A DNA stretch of 63,255 nt, from the NCBI GenBank assembly GCA_029252405.1, contig JAQXBM010000085.1, positions 1 through 63,255 on the forward strand. Direction: 5' to 3'. Positions 44,764-53,112 of this stretch are shown piece after piece. How positions within the stretch are numbered: position 1 is the first letter of the stretch; every line of letters begins with the position of its first letter. The DNA comes from Crocinitomicaceae bacterium (GTDB taxonomy: Bacteria; Bacteroidota; Bacteroidia; Flavobacteriales_D; Crocinitomicaceae). Made by a program: the position numbers and the translations under genes. The notes beneath the pieces are model-generated. The model had not been told where the DNA came from and ran no database searches. It saw nothing but the letters and a program-made list of their open reading frames with translations.

Positions 44764-45571
44764 AGCCGATAAGGCAAAAGAAACATTGAAAATCCTTGAT
44801 AGAGGTTGGTATTATGTGGATGAGATCCAATATGACATCGCCCAAGAGGTATACGATAGTAAAAAGAATACGAAACTATATTCGCCAGAAGTACTGGACG
44901 ATTTAATTAATGAAATTAACCCAAGTAAAGAATTCGAAACGATTATTGAAGTTGAAAATGAAACAACCATGGAAGGAGCCCTTGCTCTTGATCCAACAAA
45001 AAATAGAATTGCTGTTTTGAATTTCGCATCAGCGAAGAATCCAGGTGGCGGTTTTATGGGAGGAGCTCAAGCGCAGGAAGAAAGTCTCGCGCGTTCATCC
45101 AGTTTGTACCTGAGCATTAATGAAATGCAGGAAATGTACAAGTTCAATAAATCCAGAAAAACATATGTGTACTCAGATTACATGATTTACAGTGATCAAG
45201 TCGTGTTTTTCCGAAATGATGAAATGGAGTTAATCAAACATTATGAAGTGGATGTCTTGACGAGTCCTGCGGTGAATGTAGGAGCAATGATGCAGAACAA
45301 ACGATCGGAGTTATCGAAAGTAGATGATGCAATGCTTCAGAGGTTGGACAAAATGCTCGCACTCTTTGTTAAGAAGGGAGTTAAACACTTAGTTCTTGGA
45401 GCTTGGGGATGCGGAGTTTTTAGAAACGATCCGAAGGATGTTGTAGGATATTTCGAACATTTCTTGAAAGATAATGGAAAGTATGCCGGTGCATTCGAAC
45501 GAATTAGATTCTCGGTATTAGACAGAAATAATCGTGGAACATATGAATGTTTTTCGAAACTCGCAAAATGA
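44750..45571 (+). CDS. Bacterial poly(ADP-ribose) glycohydrolase-type protein (TIGR02452)
   Basis: 273 residues of the TIGR02452/DUF2263 macrodomain-like family. The PARG signature GGGFMGGAQAQEE carries the catalytic Glu pair, and the later VLGAWGCGVFRNDP is typical of the fold. PARG enzymes release ADP-ribose from poly- or mono-ADP-ribosylated targets. The start overlaps the NADAR gene, so the two are translationally linked. The macrodomain gene follows 18 bp later. Confidence 0.9.
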   Translation: MKTNRADKAKETLKILDRGWYYVDEIQYDIAQEVYDSKKNTKLYSPEVLDDLINEINPSKEFETIIEVENETTMEGALALDPTKNRIAVLNFASAKNPGGGFMGGAQAQEESLARSSSLYLSINEMQEMYKFNKSRKTYVYSDYMIYSDQVVFFRNDEMELIKHYEVDVLTSPAVNVGAMMQNKRSELSKVDDAMLQRLDKMLALFVKKGVKHLVLGAWGCGVFRNDPKDVVGYFEHFLKDNGKYAGAFERIRFSVLDRNNRGTYECFSKLAK

Positions 45572-45589
45572 ACAGTTAAATTTAGTTCG

Positions 45590-46096
45590 ATGAAAATTGA
45601 AATTATCAAAGGAGATATTACAAAGATAGAAGTAGATGCAATCGTTAATGCGGCAAATACTTCGCTTCTCGGTGGTGGTGGAGTAGATGGAGCGATTCAT
45701 GGAGCTGGAGGTCCTGAAATATTGGAGGATTGTCAGAAGATTCGGAACGCCCAGGGCAAATGCAAAGTGGGCAATGCTGTGATTACAAGGGCGGGAAAAC
45801 TTCCAGCGAAACATGTCATTCATACTGTTGGTCCACATTGGAATGGAGGTAGCAATAAAGAATCTATTAAGCTAGAGTCGTGTTATGAGAAGAGCATTGA
45901 GCTGGCGATTGAAAACAACTGTCGAACAATTGCTTTTCCATGCATCAGCACGGGGATTTACAGATTCCCAAAAGAACAGGCAGCAGAGATTGCTGTCAAA
46001 ACAATTAAATTACACAAAAACCAAGATGCAATTGATCGGATCATTATCGTATGTTTTGATGATGAAAACTATCAGTTGTATCAACAATTAATATGA
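45590..46096 (+). CDS. Macrodomain protein, O-acetyl-ADP-ribose deacetylase type (YmdB-like)
   Basis: 168 residues with a MacroD-type active site: [19 protein letters not shown] and the ISTGIYRFP loop. It binds ADP-ribose and removes acyl or ADP-ribosyl groups from substrates. It overlaps kptA by four bases. Its presence with KptA is notable because KptA releases ADP-ribose 1''-2'' cyclic phosphate, a known type of macrodomain ligand. Confidence 0.93.
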   Translation: MKIEIIKGDITKIEVDAIVNAANTSLLGGGGVDGAIHGAGGPEILEDCQKIRNAQGKCKVGNAVITRAGKLPAKHVIHTVGPHWNGGSNKESIKLESCYEKSIELAIENNCRTIAFPCISTGIYRFPKEQAAEIAVKTIKLHKNQDAIDRIIIVCFDDENYQLYQQLI

Positions 46097-46632
46097 AAAC
46101 ACAAATTAAACACATAAGTAAACTAATGAGTCTCATCCTGAGACATAACCCCCAAGTAATTGGCGCAGAGCTTGACGAAAATGGCTGGATTCCTACTGAA
46201 ATACTACTCGCTGGAATTCGAAAAAAAGGAATTAGAATTGATCACGACCTACTTGATGAAGTCGTGGAAACAAATAATAAAAAACGCTTTGCATTCAATG
46301 CAGACAAAACGAAGATTAGAGCCAGTCAAGGGCATTCGGTCAAAGTTGATGTTGAATTAAAGGAGGAAACTCCGCCCGAGATCCTATATCATGGAACGGT
46401 GAATAAATTCTTGGATACCATCAAAGAACAAGGCTTGATTCCAATGAATCGACTGCATGTTCATTTAAGCAAAGATCTTGAAACAGCAACAAACGTTGGA
46501 TCGAGAAGAGGAAAACCGATAATTCTGAAGATCATGGCTCGAGAAATGATTCAAGATGGATATACATTTTATCTCTCGGAGAATGGTGTTTGGCTAACAG
46601 ATAAAGTTTTGCCAGAATATATAAAACAATGA
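46093..46632 (+). CDS. kptA: RNA 2'-phosphotransferase (Tpt1/KptA)
   Basis: 179 residues. N-terminal winged helix ([24 protein letters not shown]) and C-terminal NAD-binding ART-like domain ([44 protein letters not shown]). It moves an internal RNA 2'-phosphate to NAD, giving nicotinamide and ADP-ribose 1''-2'' cyclic phosphate. Some homologues also ADP-ribosylate nucleic acid ends. Overlaps with both neighbours suggest tight coupling. Confidence 0.92.
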   Translation: MKTQIKHISKLMSLILRHNPQVIGAELDENGWIPTEILLAGIRKKGIRIDHDLLDEVVETNNKKRFAFNADKTKIRASQGHSVKVDVELKEETPPEILYHGTVNKFLDTIKEQGLIPMNRLHVHLSKDLETATNVGSRRGKPIILKIMAREMIQDGYTFYLSENGVWLTDKVLPEYIKQ

Positions 46633-47240
46633 TGATGAAACAACTAACTGTAAAATTAGTAGATCTGAACGCCAAAATGGTTGAAGCATGGAGATTGAAT
46701 TTTAAGGACGAAGCCGATGTATTGGTGGAATTTAATGATTTGACTCAAGTTGATTGTGACGCCGTTGTGAGTCCTGCAAACTCATTTGGATTCATGGATG
46801 GAGGAGTTGATCTTCCTCTTTCAAATCGATTTGGCTGGCAATTGCAAGATTTTTTGCAGGGAAAAATCAAAGAACTTCCTGAGCGTGAGCTTCTGGTAGG
46901 GAGGTCTATTGTCTTGGAAACCAATGATAAAAAAGTGCCGTATCTCATTTCTGCACCAACCATGAGGGTTCCCATGAATTTCAATATTCACACGTCCGTA
47001 AATGCGTATCTCGCTATGAAAGCCGCATTAATCGCCTGTTTAAGTAATGATAATATAAACACTGTGGCTATACCGGGAATGTGCACTGGGTGCGGGAAAA
47101 TGCCTTTTGATATAGCCTCAAATCAAATGTACTTGGCATATCGTGAAATCATTCATGATGAGATACCCGATTACAAATCTTTTGGTGAAGCTCAGAAATT
47201 TCAGAACAAATTGAATGAAAAAGGATTAATTTGGCACTGA
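46629..47240 (+). CDS. Second macrodomain-like protein
   Basis: 203 residues. CDAVVSPANSFGFMDGGVDLPL is a macrodomain ADP-ribose-binding segment, and VAIPGMCTGCGKMPFDIAS resembles the distal loop with Cys-Gly changes. It is longer and quite different from the YmdB-like neighbour, so it likely handles another ADP-ribose derivative. It starts within the last four bases of kptA, and the phosphatase gene begins three bases after it. Confidence 0.85.
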   Translation: MMMKQLTVKLVDLNAKMVEAWRLNFKDEADVLVEFNDLTQVDCDAVVSPANSFGFMDGGVDLPLSNRFGWQLQDFLQGKIKELPERELLVGRSIVLETNDKKVPYLISAPTMRVPMNFNIHTSVNAYLAMKAALIACLSNDNINTVAIPGMCTGCGKMPFDIASNQMYLAYREIIHDEIPDYKSFGEAQKFQNKLNEKGLIWH

Positions 47241-47243
47241 TTT

Positions 47244-47972
47244 ATGAATAGAACACTCGTTATTGGTGATATCCATGGTGGATTAATAGGCTTGATTCAA
47301 GTACTCGAACGTGCAAAATTACAACCTTCCGATCACTTGATCTTCCTTGGGGACTACGTCGATGGCTGGAGTGAGTCAGCCGAAGTCATTCAATACCTCA
47401 TTCAACTTGAAAAGAATTACTCGTGCGAATTTATTCTTGGGAATCATGACGCGTGGTGTCTCGAATGGCTCAAAACAGGTGAGGGAAACCTGATTTGGTT
47501 GAAACATGGCGGGCAATCTTCTGTTGAAAGCTACGAGAATATATCATCGGAAGATCGAAAGCTGCACATCGAGTTCTTTGAACGCATGAAGAATTACCTT
47601 ATCGATGATGCGAATCGCTTGTATATTCACGCTGGCTTCTCATCAATGCATGGACCAGAAAAAGAACATTATTCTTCGAATTATTCCTGGGACAGAACAC
47701 TATGGGAGCTCGCTCTGGCCATTCACGGCAAAGTGCAGAAAGATGAAAGTTGTTACCCCAAACGCCTAAAACTCTTTCGCGAGATTTACATCGGTCATAC
47801 GCCAACCTTGCACTGGGGAGTAGAGGAGCCATGGAATCGCGTGAATGTTTGGAACCTTGATACTGGAGCCGCATTTACAGGCAAACTTTCCGTCATTGAT
47901 ATTGATACGAAAGAATTCTGGCAAAGTGAGACGTTGGTTTCACTGTATCCAACTGAAAAAGGCAGAAACTAA
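47244..47972 (+). CDS. Metallophosphoesterase, PPP family (PrpA/ApaH-like)
   Basis: 242 residues with the PPP motifs GDIHGG, GDYVDGW, GNHDAW, IHAGF and GHTPT, which supply the two-metal site. Such enzymes act on phosphoproteins or on diadenosine and other phosphates. Placed after KptA and two macrodomains, it could dephosphorylate ADP-ribose phosphate, but that is inference. Confidence 0.9.
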   Translation: MNRTLVIGDIHGGLIGLIQVLERAKLQPSDHLIFLGDYVDGWSESAEVIQYLIQLEKNYSCEFILGNHDAWCLEWLKTGEGNLIWLKHGGQSSVESYENISSEDRKLHIEFFERMKNYLIDDANRLYIHAGFSSMHGPEKEHYSSNYSWDRTLWELALAIHGKVQKDESCYPKRLKLFREIYIGHTPTLHWGVEEPWNRVNVWNLDTGAAFTGKLSVIDIDTKEFWQSETLVSLYPTEKGRN

Positions 47973-48051
47973 TCATTCGTATGATTTTGGTACATTTAAC
48001 AACTACATATCGTGTTTAAAAGTGAGCAATACAGGAGTCTACACTTATTTA

Positions 48052-48066
48052 GTGTAAAAAATACAC
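48052..48066 (+). promoter_or_regulatory. Putative NrtR operator before the NAD salvage operon
   Basis: GTGTAAAAAATACAC, identical to the copy at 44089-44103. It lies 10 bp upstream of the TTG at 48077-48079, the same placement as the upstream site of the first operon. A looser TACAC-N7-GTGTA inverted pair (48040-48056) overlaps it. Confidence 0.75.
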
Positions 48067-48075
48067 AAAATATAG

Positions 48076-48105
48076 TTTGATATCGTTTTAATCTATATAT
48101 ATTTG
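48076..48105 (+). promoter_or_regulatory. Promoter of the NAD salvage operon
   Basis: TTTG at 48076-48079, an 18-bp spacer and TATATTTG at 48098-48105, followed 19 bp later by the ATG at 48125. This is a full match to the Bacteroidota pattern. Confidence 0.72.
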
Positions 48106-48124
48106 GTTCAAAGAAACAAACAGA

Positions 48125-48583
48125 ATGATTTTTAGACCGCCAAACGATATCTCACAAATACCACAGGATAGAGCTTCCGTTTTTCTTGCTGGGAGCATGG
48201 CGACAACTCGTAAAAACAACTGGCGTCAAACTGCGACTCGCACCTTTCAAGCAGCATATCATTTTTTCGATCCAACAAATCCTCGTCACAATAATTTGAA
48301 CGATGAAGAGATGCGCAATCACATTAAATGGGAACTAGAGGCCATGAAACTGTCGGATATCATCATCCTGAATTTCTTGCCAGATTCCCTGTCACCAATT
48401 TCATTGGTAGAAATAGGAATGTACATTTCTTCCAATAAACTAGTGGTTGTTTGCCCGAAGGAATTTTACAAATGGCGATACATCGATACGCTTTGCAATG
48501 AATACAACACTCCAATTTTCAATCAACTTGAAGATGTGTTAAACGGAGATTTAGATACTATTTTAAACGAACAAAGACAATAA
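48125..48583 (+). CDS. Nucleoside 2-deoxyribosyltransferase-like protein
   Basis: 152 residues. SVFLAGSMATTRKNNWRQTA near residue 20, DPTNPRHN, and ALWELEAM/SPISLVEIGMYISSNKLVVVCP-type segments match the N-deoxyribosyltransferase/TIR-like NAD nucleosidase superfamily (a catalytic Glu is expected in VEIGMY). It may cleave or exchange N-glycosidic bonds of nucleosides or NAD relatives. It starts the salvage operon and lies two bases before nadV. Confidence 0.78.
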   Translation: MIFRPPNDISQIPQDRASVFLAGSMATTRKNNWRQTATRTFQAAYHFFDPTNPRHNNLNDEEMRNHIKWELEAMKLSDIIILNFLPDSLSPISLVEIGMYISSNKLVVVCPKEFYKWRYIDTLCNEYNTPIFNQLEDVLNGDLDTILNEQRQ

Positions 48584-48585
48584 CT

Positions 48586-50040
48586 ATGAACGCTTTACTC
48601 TTAACTGATGGTTACAAAACAGGCCATCATCAGCAATATCCAAATGGAACCGAAGAGGTCTATTCTAATTGGACACCACGAAGTAACAAATACGCTCCAA
48701 AAGGATGCGACAAAGTTCTTTCATTCGGACAACAGTTTGTGATTAAATGGCTCCATGAATATTTTGAAAGCAACTTTTTCTCTAAACCGAAAAATGAAGT
48801 TTGCCAAGAAATAAAGGTTGAATTATCAATGTATCTCGGAACTGACTATGATGTAGCACATTTTGAGCGCTTGCACGATTTACAGTACTTGCCAATCAAA
48901 GTGAAATCGTTGCCTGAAGGACTGGAAGTGCCAATTCGGGTTCCAATGGTGACGGTTGTAAATACGGTAAAGGAGTTTTATTGGGTGACGAATTTCCTGG
49001 AAACGATACTCTCAACGATGTTCTGGCAGCCTATGACTTCAGCATCTATCGCACTTAACTACAAGCGAATTTTCAAAAAATGGGCATTAAAAACGGATAA
49101 GGAAAACCTTGGATTCATTGAATTCCAGGGACATGATTTCTCTATGAGAGGAATGGGTGGATTCCAAAGTGCTGAAGCTTCAGGAATGGGACACGCAGCA
49201 GTTTTCATGGGGTCGGATACATTGCCCGTGATCAGCGGAATGCGTAAATATTACAACGCGGAAGGTTTCGTTGTCGGATCAGTGAATGCGACTGAGCACT
49301 CAGTAATGTGTGCAGGAACAAAGGACGATGAAATTGGAACATTTAGAGAATTAATGAAAACGTATCCAGCCGGAATTCTTTCTGTGGTGAGCGATACGTG
49401 GGATTTGTGGAAAGTGCTAACAGAATACCTTCCAAAGATCAAAGAAGAAATTTTAGGTCGTGACGGGAAATTGGTCATTCGTCCTGATAGTGGAGATCCT
49501 GTCGATATTATCTGTGGAGAAAACAGAAATTTAGGCGGAAGTACACCGCAAGAAAAAGGAGTTGTTGAGTTATTGTGGGATCTATTTGGAGGTTCTACGA
49601 ACGAACAAGGATTCAAAGTCTTGGATGAGCACATTGGCGCGATTTACGGAGATAGTATCACAACGGAACGAGCTGAGAATATCTGTCAACGCCTAGCTGA
49701 TAAAGGATTCGCAACAACGAACGTTGTGTTAGGAATTGGTTCTTTTACGTATCAATTCAACACGCGGGATACGTTTGGATTCGCCATGAAAGCAACTTCA
49801 GTAGTTGTTGACGGGGAGCGAAGAGAAATCTTCAAAGATCCAATTACAGATGACGGCGTGAAGAAATCCGCAAAAGGCTTAGTTCGAGTCGATTTGAAAG
49901 ATGGTGAATACATGCTTGTAGATCAAGTGACGGAACAAGAAGAGGAGCAGGGTGAATTGAAATTGATTTACGAGGATGGTCGATTTGAGAATCAAACGAA
50001 TCTGCAGGAAATTCGAGATCGAGTGAATAACAATCTTTAA
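48586..50040 (+). CDS. nadV: Nicotinamide phosphoribosyltransferase
   Basis: 484 residues of the NAMPT/NadV type: LLTDGYKTGHHQQYPNGTEEVYSNWTPR at the N-terminus (shorter stretches seen: TDGYKTGHH, YPNGTEEVYSN), the catalytic-region HDFSMRGMGG, and RPDSGDP near residue 305. It joins nicotinamide to PRPP to give NMN, bypassing deamidation. It therefore recycles the nicotinamide freed by KptA or other NAD-consuming enzymes. The PRPP synthetase gene follows 10 bp later, providing the co-substrate. Confidence 0.93.
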   Translation: MNALLLTDGYKTGHHQQYPNGTEEVYSNWTPRSNKYAPKGCDKVLSFGQQFVIKWLHEYFESNFFSKPKNEVCQEIKVELSMYLGTDYDVAHFERLHDLQYLPIKVKSLPEGLEVPIRVPMVTVVNTVKEFYWVTNFLETILSTMFWQPMTSASIALNYKRIFKKWALKTDKENLGFIEFQGHDFSMRGMGGFQSAEASGMGHAAVFMGSDTLPVISGMRKYYNAEGFVVGSVNATEHSVMCAGTKDDEIGTFRELMKTYPAGILSVVSDTWDLWKVLTEYLPKIKEEILGRDGKLVIRPDSGDPVDIICGENRNLGGSTPQEKGVVELLWDLFGGSTNEQGFKVLDEHIGAIYGDSITTERAENICQRLADKGFATTNVVLGIGSFTYQFNTRDTFGFAMKATSVVVDGERREIFKDPITDDGVKKSAKGLVRVDLKDGEYMLVDQVTEQEEEQGELKLIYEDGRFENQTNLQEIRDRVNNNL

Positions 50041-50050
50041 ACCAGAAACG

Positions 50051-50809
50051 ATGACTTACGAAGTAAAGAAATTTCACGACGGACAAGTAGTAGCTAAAAT
50101 CATTCAAAACGAGAATCTTGAGGTGAAAATCCGTGGGAATAGCTACGAGGATTTGTTTGCTGCCGCATCGATCAAGGAGGCATGGGACGCCGCAAACACG
50201 ATGAATAAAACGGCCGTCTCAACCTTAACGATCTATTGTTTAATTGGTCAACGTTCCGATCGTAGATTCAATAAAAACGAATCCTTTGATTTGAAAGTGA
50301 TCGCGAACTTCATCAACAGTATGCGCTTCGACAAAGTAATGATTTTGCATCCCCACAGCTCAATCAGCCTCGCATTGATTGATAATTCAGAAGAGATCTC
50401 CAATTTCGAGTTTGTTCAGAAAGCCTACAAAGATGTTGGGGCTCCAGTGCTTGTTAGTCCTGATGCTGGTGCTTACAAAACAACGCATTCAATCGCAGAG
50501 AAGTTAAACGCCGATCTCGTTCCTTCGAACAAAGTGCGCGTGGATGGAGAGCCAATTATCAGCATTCAAGGAGACGTTGCGGGAAAAGATTGCCTAATTG
50601 TTGATGATTTAGCTGATGGCGGTAGAACGTTTAAGAACCTCGCAAAGGAATTGAAAAAGCAAGGCGCTGCGAAGGTGTTTTTGTCTGTCACTCACGGTCA
50701 ATTCAATTATGGTTTTGACGAACTCAAAGAAAGCATTGATCACATTTATTGCACCAACAGTTATCGCGACATTGAAGATGATTTCGTGACGCAATTTAAA
50801 GTGGTTTGA
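50051..50809 (+). CDS. Ribose-phosphate pyrophosphokinase-like protein
   Basis: 252 residues, shorter than the usual ~310-residue Prs. The C-terminal PRPP-binding loop IVDDLADGGRTF is clear, as are the LVSPDAGAYK and the SDRRF segments. It likely supplies PRPP to nadV. Clustering of a compact Prs with NadV also occurs in phage NAD-salvage cassettes. No further gene follows closely, so it ends the operon. Confidence 0.88.
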   Translation: MTYEVKKFHDGQVVAKIIQNENLEVKIRGNSYEDLFAAASIKEAWDAANTMNKTAVSTLTIYCLIGQRSDRRFNKNESFDLKVIANFINSMRFDKVMILHPHSSISLALIDNSEEISNFEFVQKAYKDVGAPVLVSPDAGAYKTTHSIAEKLNADLVPSNKVRVDGEPIISIQGDVAGKDCLIVDDLADGGRTFKNLAKELKKQGAAKVFLSVTHGQFNYGFDELKESIDHIYCTNSYRDIEDDFVTQFKVV

Positions 50810-50921
50810 TAGTCCGTTATTTGAAGTTCAAGTCGTATTTTTTTGCAGTTATTCATCAATTCATATACTAACTCATTTCAATTGATTATTTTCAGGAAAT
50901 AACTGATCCAAAAGACGAACA

Positions 50922-51455
50922 ATGACAAGTTTTTTCAAGCTACTGATTTTAGGAAGTATTTGCTTTTCGGTTCAAGCATGTGGAGGAGATCCCGAAACAA
51001 CTGATCGAGAAGTAATAGAGAATGACGCTTCCGATAAGAATACAAGCTATCAAAAAGAAGACATTAGTGGTGATGACTTAACACAAGAAATTCAATCGGT
51101 ACCAGAAGATCTTCCAGATTATCACATTACGCTTATGTCGGAAGATGGAGAAGTGTCGAGTGGTGCTGGTAAGGGCAAGGTGCGTATTTCTGATGTTTTC
51201 TTGTGTTCCGTAGAAGATTGGAACATGAAAATTTTGACGGACGAATTCGATCCGCGTAAAATGATTGGAAACGAGTACCCAGCGCAAATAATTTCAGATG
51301 ATTTTAGTTCGAACAACTGTCAGTGTGTGGTTCGTCAGTTAACAGGCACTGGAGTAACTAATTCGGTCGGTGAGAGATTGAAAGCTGATGGTCAAATCAC
51401 TTGTGATGATGGTAAATACGAAGGCGAGTTTCGTGTTCAGCTCATTCAGCAGTGA
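50922..51455 (+). CDS. Hypothetical lipoprotein
   Basis: 177 residues starting with a lipoprotein signal (LLILGSICFSVQAC, modified Cys about residue 20), then an acidic low-complexity stretch to about residue 65. The C-terminal globular part has several Cys (FLCSVEDW, NNCQCVVRQL, ITCDDGKY) that may form disulfides. No family recognised; it stands alone. Confidence 0.72.
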   Translation: MTSFFKLLILGSICFSVQACGGDPETTDREVIENDASDKNTSYQKEDISGDDLTQEIQSVPEDLPDYHITLMSEDGEVSSGAGKGKVRISDVFLCSVEDWNMKILTDEFDPRKMIGNEYPAQIISDDFSSNNCQCVVRQLTGTGVTNSVGERLKADGQITCDDGKYEGEFRVQLIQQ

Positions 51456-51585
51456 AAGTAATTTCACGGTCCAATAGGCATTTCATATTCTCATTTGCGA
51501 ATCTCACAACTCAACAAAAAGGAATTGTTGGATTCAATTCTTTGATTCTAATCGAACTCTCTAATTTCACATACAAAACGAAAGT

Positions 51586-52950
51586 ATGTTGTATTCCATC
51601 TTAAAACCAATCACGCGCATGTCGCTCAATCTCTATTTTAGAAGGATTGATGTGATAGGCTCAGAGAATGTTCCGAAAGATGGTCCCATCATTTTCGTGG
51701 CAAATCACCCGAGTGCTTTACTTGACCCAATCACGATTGCGACGAACTTAGATCGAGAAATTTACTTTTTAGCAGGAGCAAATTGGTTTGGAAAAGGATT
51801 GAAAAAGCGCATTCTAAAGAATCAACTGAACATGATTCCGGTGCATCGACCTTGGTTGTCGAAAAAGAAAGTCAGTAACGACGAAATGTTCGAGGAGTGC
51901 TACCGCAGTTTGGATGAAAATAAATGCATCATTCTATTTCCGGAGGCCAGTACGGCAACAGTTTCAAAGATTAGAGAGTTGAAAACAGGTGCTGTGCGTA
52001 TCAAAGCTGGATTCGATGAGTTCACGAAAAAAGGGAAGACGGTTCCGATCATTCCAATTGGACTGAGTTATTCGAATCCACACGAGTTCCAAAGTCGTGT
52101 AGTGGTAAAAATAGGAGAGGCGTTAAGCTTTGATCCAGTTGAGCAAGGTGCTGATTTGGGAGATGTTTACCGAGCTCAAACCAACCAGATGCAGGAGGAA
52201 TTGAAGAACTCCATCATCCACATCGACAATACAAACAACGAAAGCTTGGTCAAGAACATTTCTCGTTTGTTCATCGGTATTCATCAAGAGGAAAACGACA
52301 TCTCATTCAGCGACAAACAGAGCAATTTCGAATTTAGCCAAAACGTCGCTGCGGCTGTCGCGCACTTTGAAAAAGAGGAGCCGAAAGCATATTCGGAAAT
52401 GTCGGAGCGAATCGAAAACTATTTCAAGGAAATCAATGAATTAGGGATTTCTGATGATTCTCTGGGCGGCACGAAGCGCTCGAAACCTTCCTTCTTCAAA
52501 TGGCTGTTCATCATTTTGGGGTTAGTCATAGCATTGCCCAGCCTAATTCTTTTCTTTATCCCATATCAACTCACGAAGATCATTTTCCGAAAGAAAGTCA
52601 AATCCGCCATGGTTGCAGATGACGAAGGCGAAAACTTCGACAATGCGTTTACTGGAACGCTCATTTTCGCTGTTGGATTGCTTCTTTTTGGTCTTTGGAC
52701 CCCTATTATTGGAGGAGTCGTTTACTGGCTCACATCCAATTGCTGGATCGCCTTAGCGTCGACGGTCATTCTTTATCCTATGTTCCGATTCAGTATGGTT
52801 TATGCGAAAGTTGGACTGCGCATGCAGAATTATTACAAGGGTAAACGTCTTCAGAAAAAACACAAAGAGAAAGTTGATTTCTACGCTCAGGAACGCTCTA
52901 GAATTGTTCAGAAGTTGAAGGAGTATCAGATTTCTTATGTGGATGGATAG
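51586..52950 (+). CDS. PlsC-type acyltransferase
   Basis: 454 residues. The acyltransferase motifs NHPSALLDP (HxxxxD) and FPEASTATVS sit in the first 150 residues. A helical middle and three or so membrane helices follow at about residues 300-430 (FFKWLFIILGLVIALPSLILFF). It should acylate a glycerophosphate or related lipid. The long C-terminal membrane part makes it larger than typical PlsC (about 240 residues). Confidence 0.88.
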   Translation: MLYSILKPITRMSLNLYFRRIDVIGSENVPKDGPIIFVANHPSALLDPITIATNLDREIYFLAGANWFGKGLKKRILKNQLNMIPVHRPWLSKKKVSNDEMFEECYRSLDENKCIILFPEASTATVSKIRELKTGAVRIKAGFDEFTKKGKTVPIIPIGLSYSNPHEFQSRVVVKIGEALSFDPVEQGADLGDVYRAQTNQMQEELKNSIIHIDNTNNESLVKNISRLFIGIHQEENDISFSDKQSNFEFSQNVAAAVAHFEKEEPKAYSEMSERIENYFKEINELGISDDSLGGTKRSKPSFFKWLFIILGLVIALPSLILFFIPYQLTKIIFRKKVKSAMVADDEGENFDNAFTGTLIFAVGLLLFGLWTPIIGGVVYWLTSNCWIALASTVILYPMFRFSMVYAKVGLRMQNYYKGKRLQKKHKEKVDFYAQERSRIVQKLKEYQISYVDG

Positions 52951-53112
52951 CTGATAAGTCAGATAAGTGTTCCAATATCATTTAAAGATCTTCAGATTTT
53001 TATGACTATATTTCAGCAATAACTTTGCTATCACTTCTGAATATCTACGCAACTTTTGTGTCTGCACAAATCATAGGTTGATCGGATGTGCTAAATTAAT
53101 CTAACACATTAT

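Noticed and set aside
51453-51468. Inverted repeat GTGAAAGTAATTTCAC after the lipoprotein gene
   Set aside because: Short stem with no T tract, too weak to call a terminator or operator.
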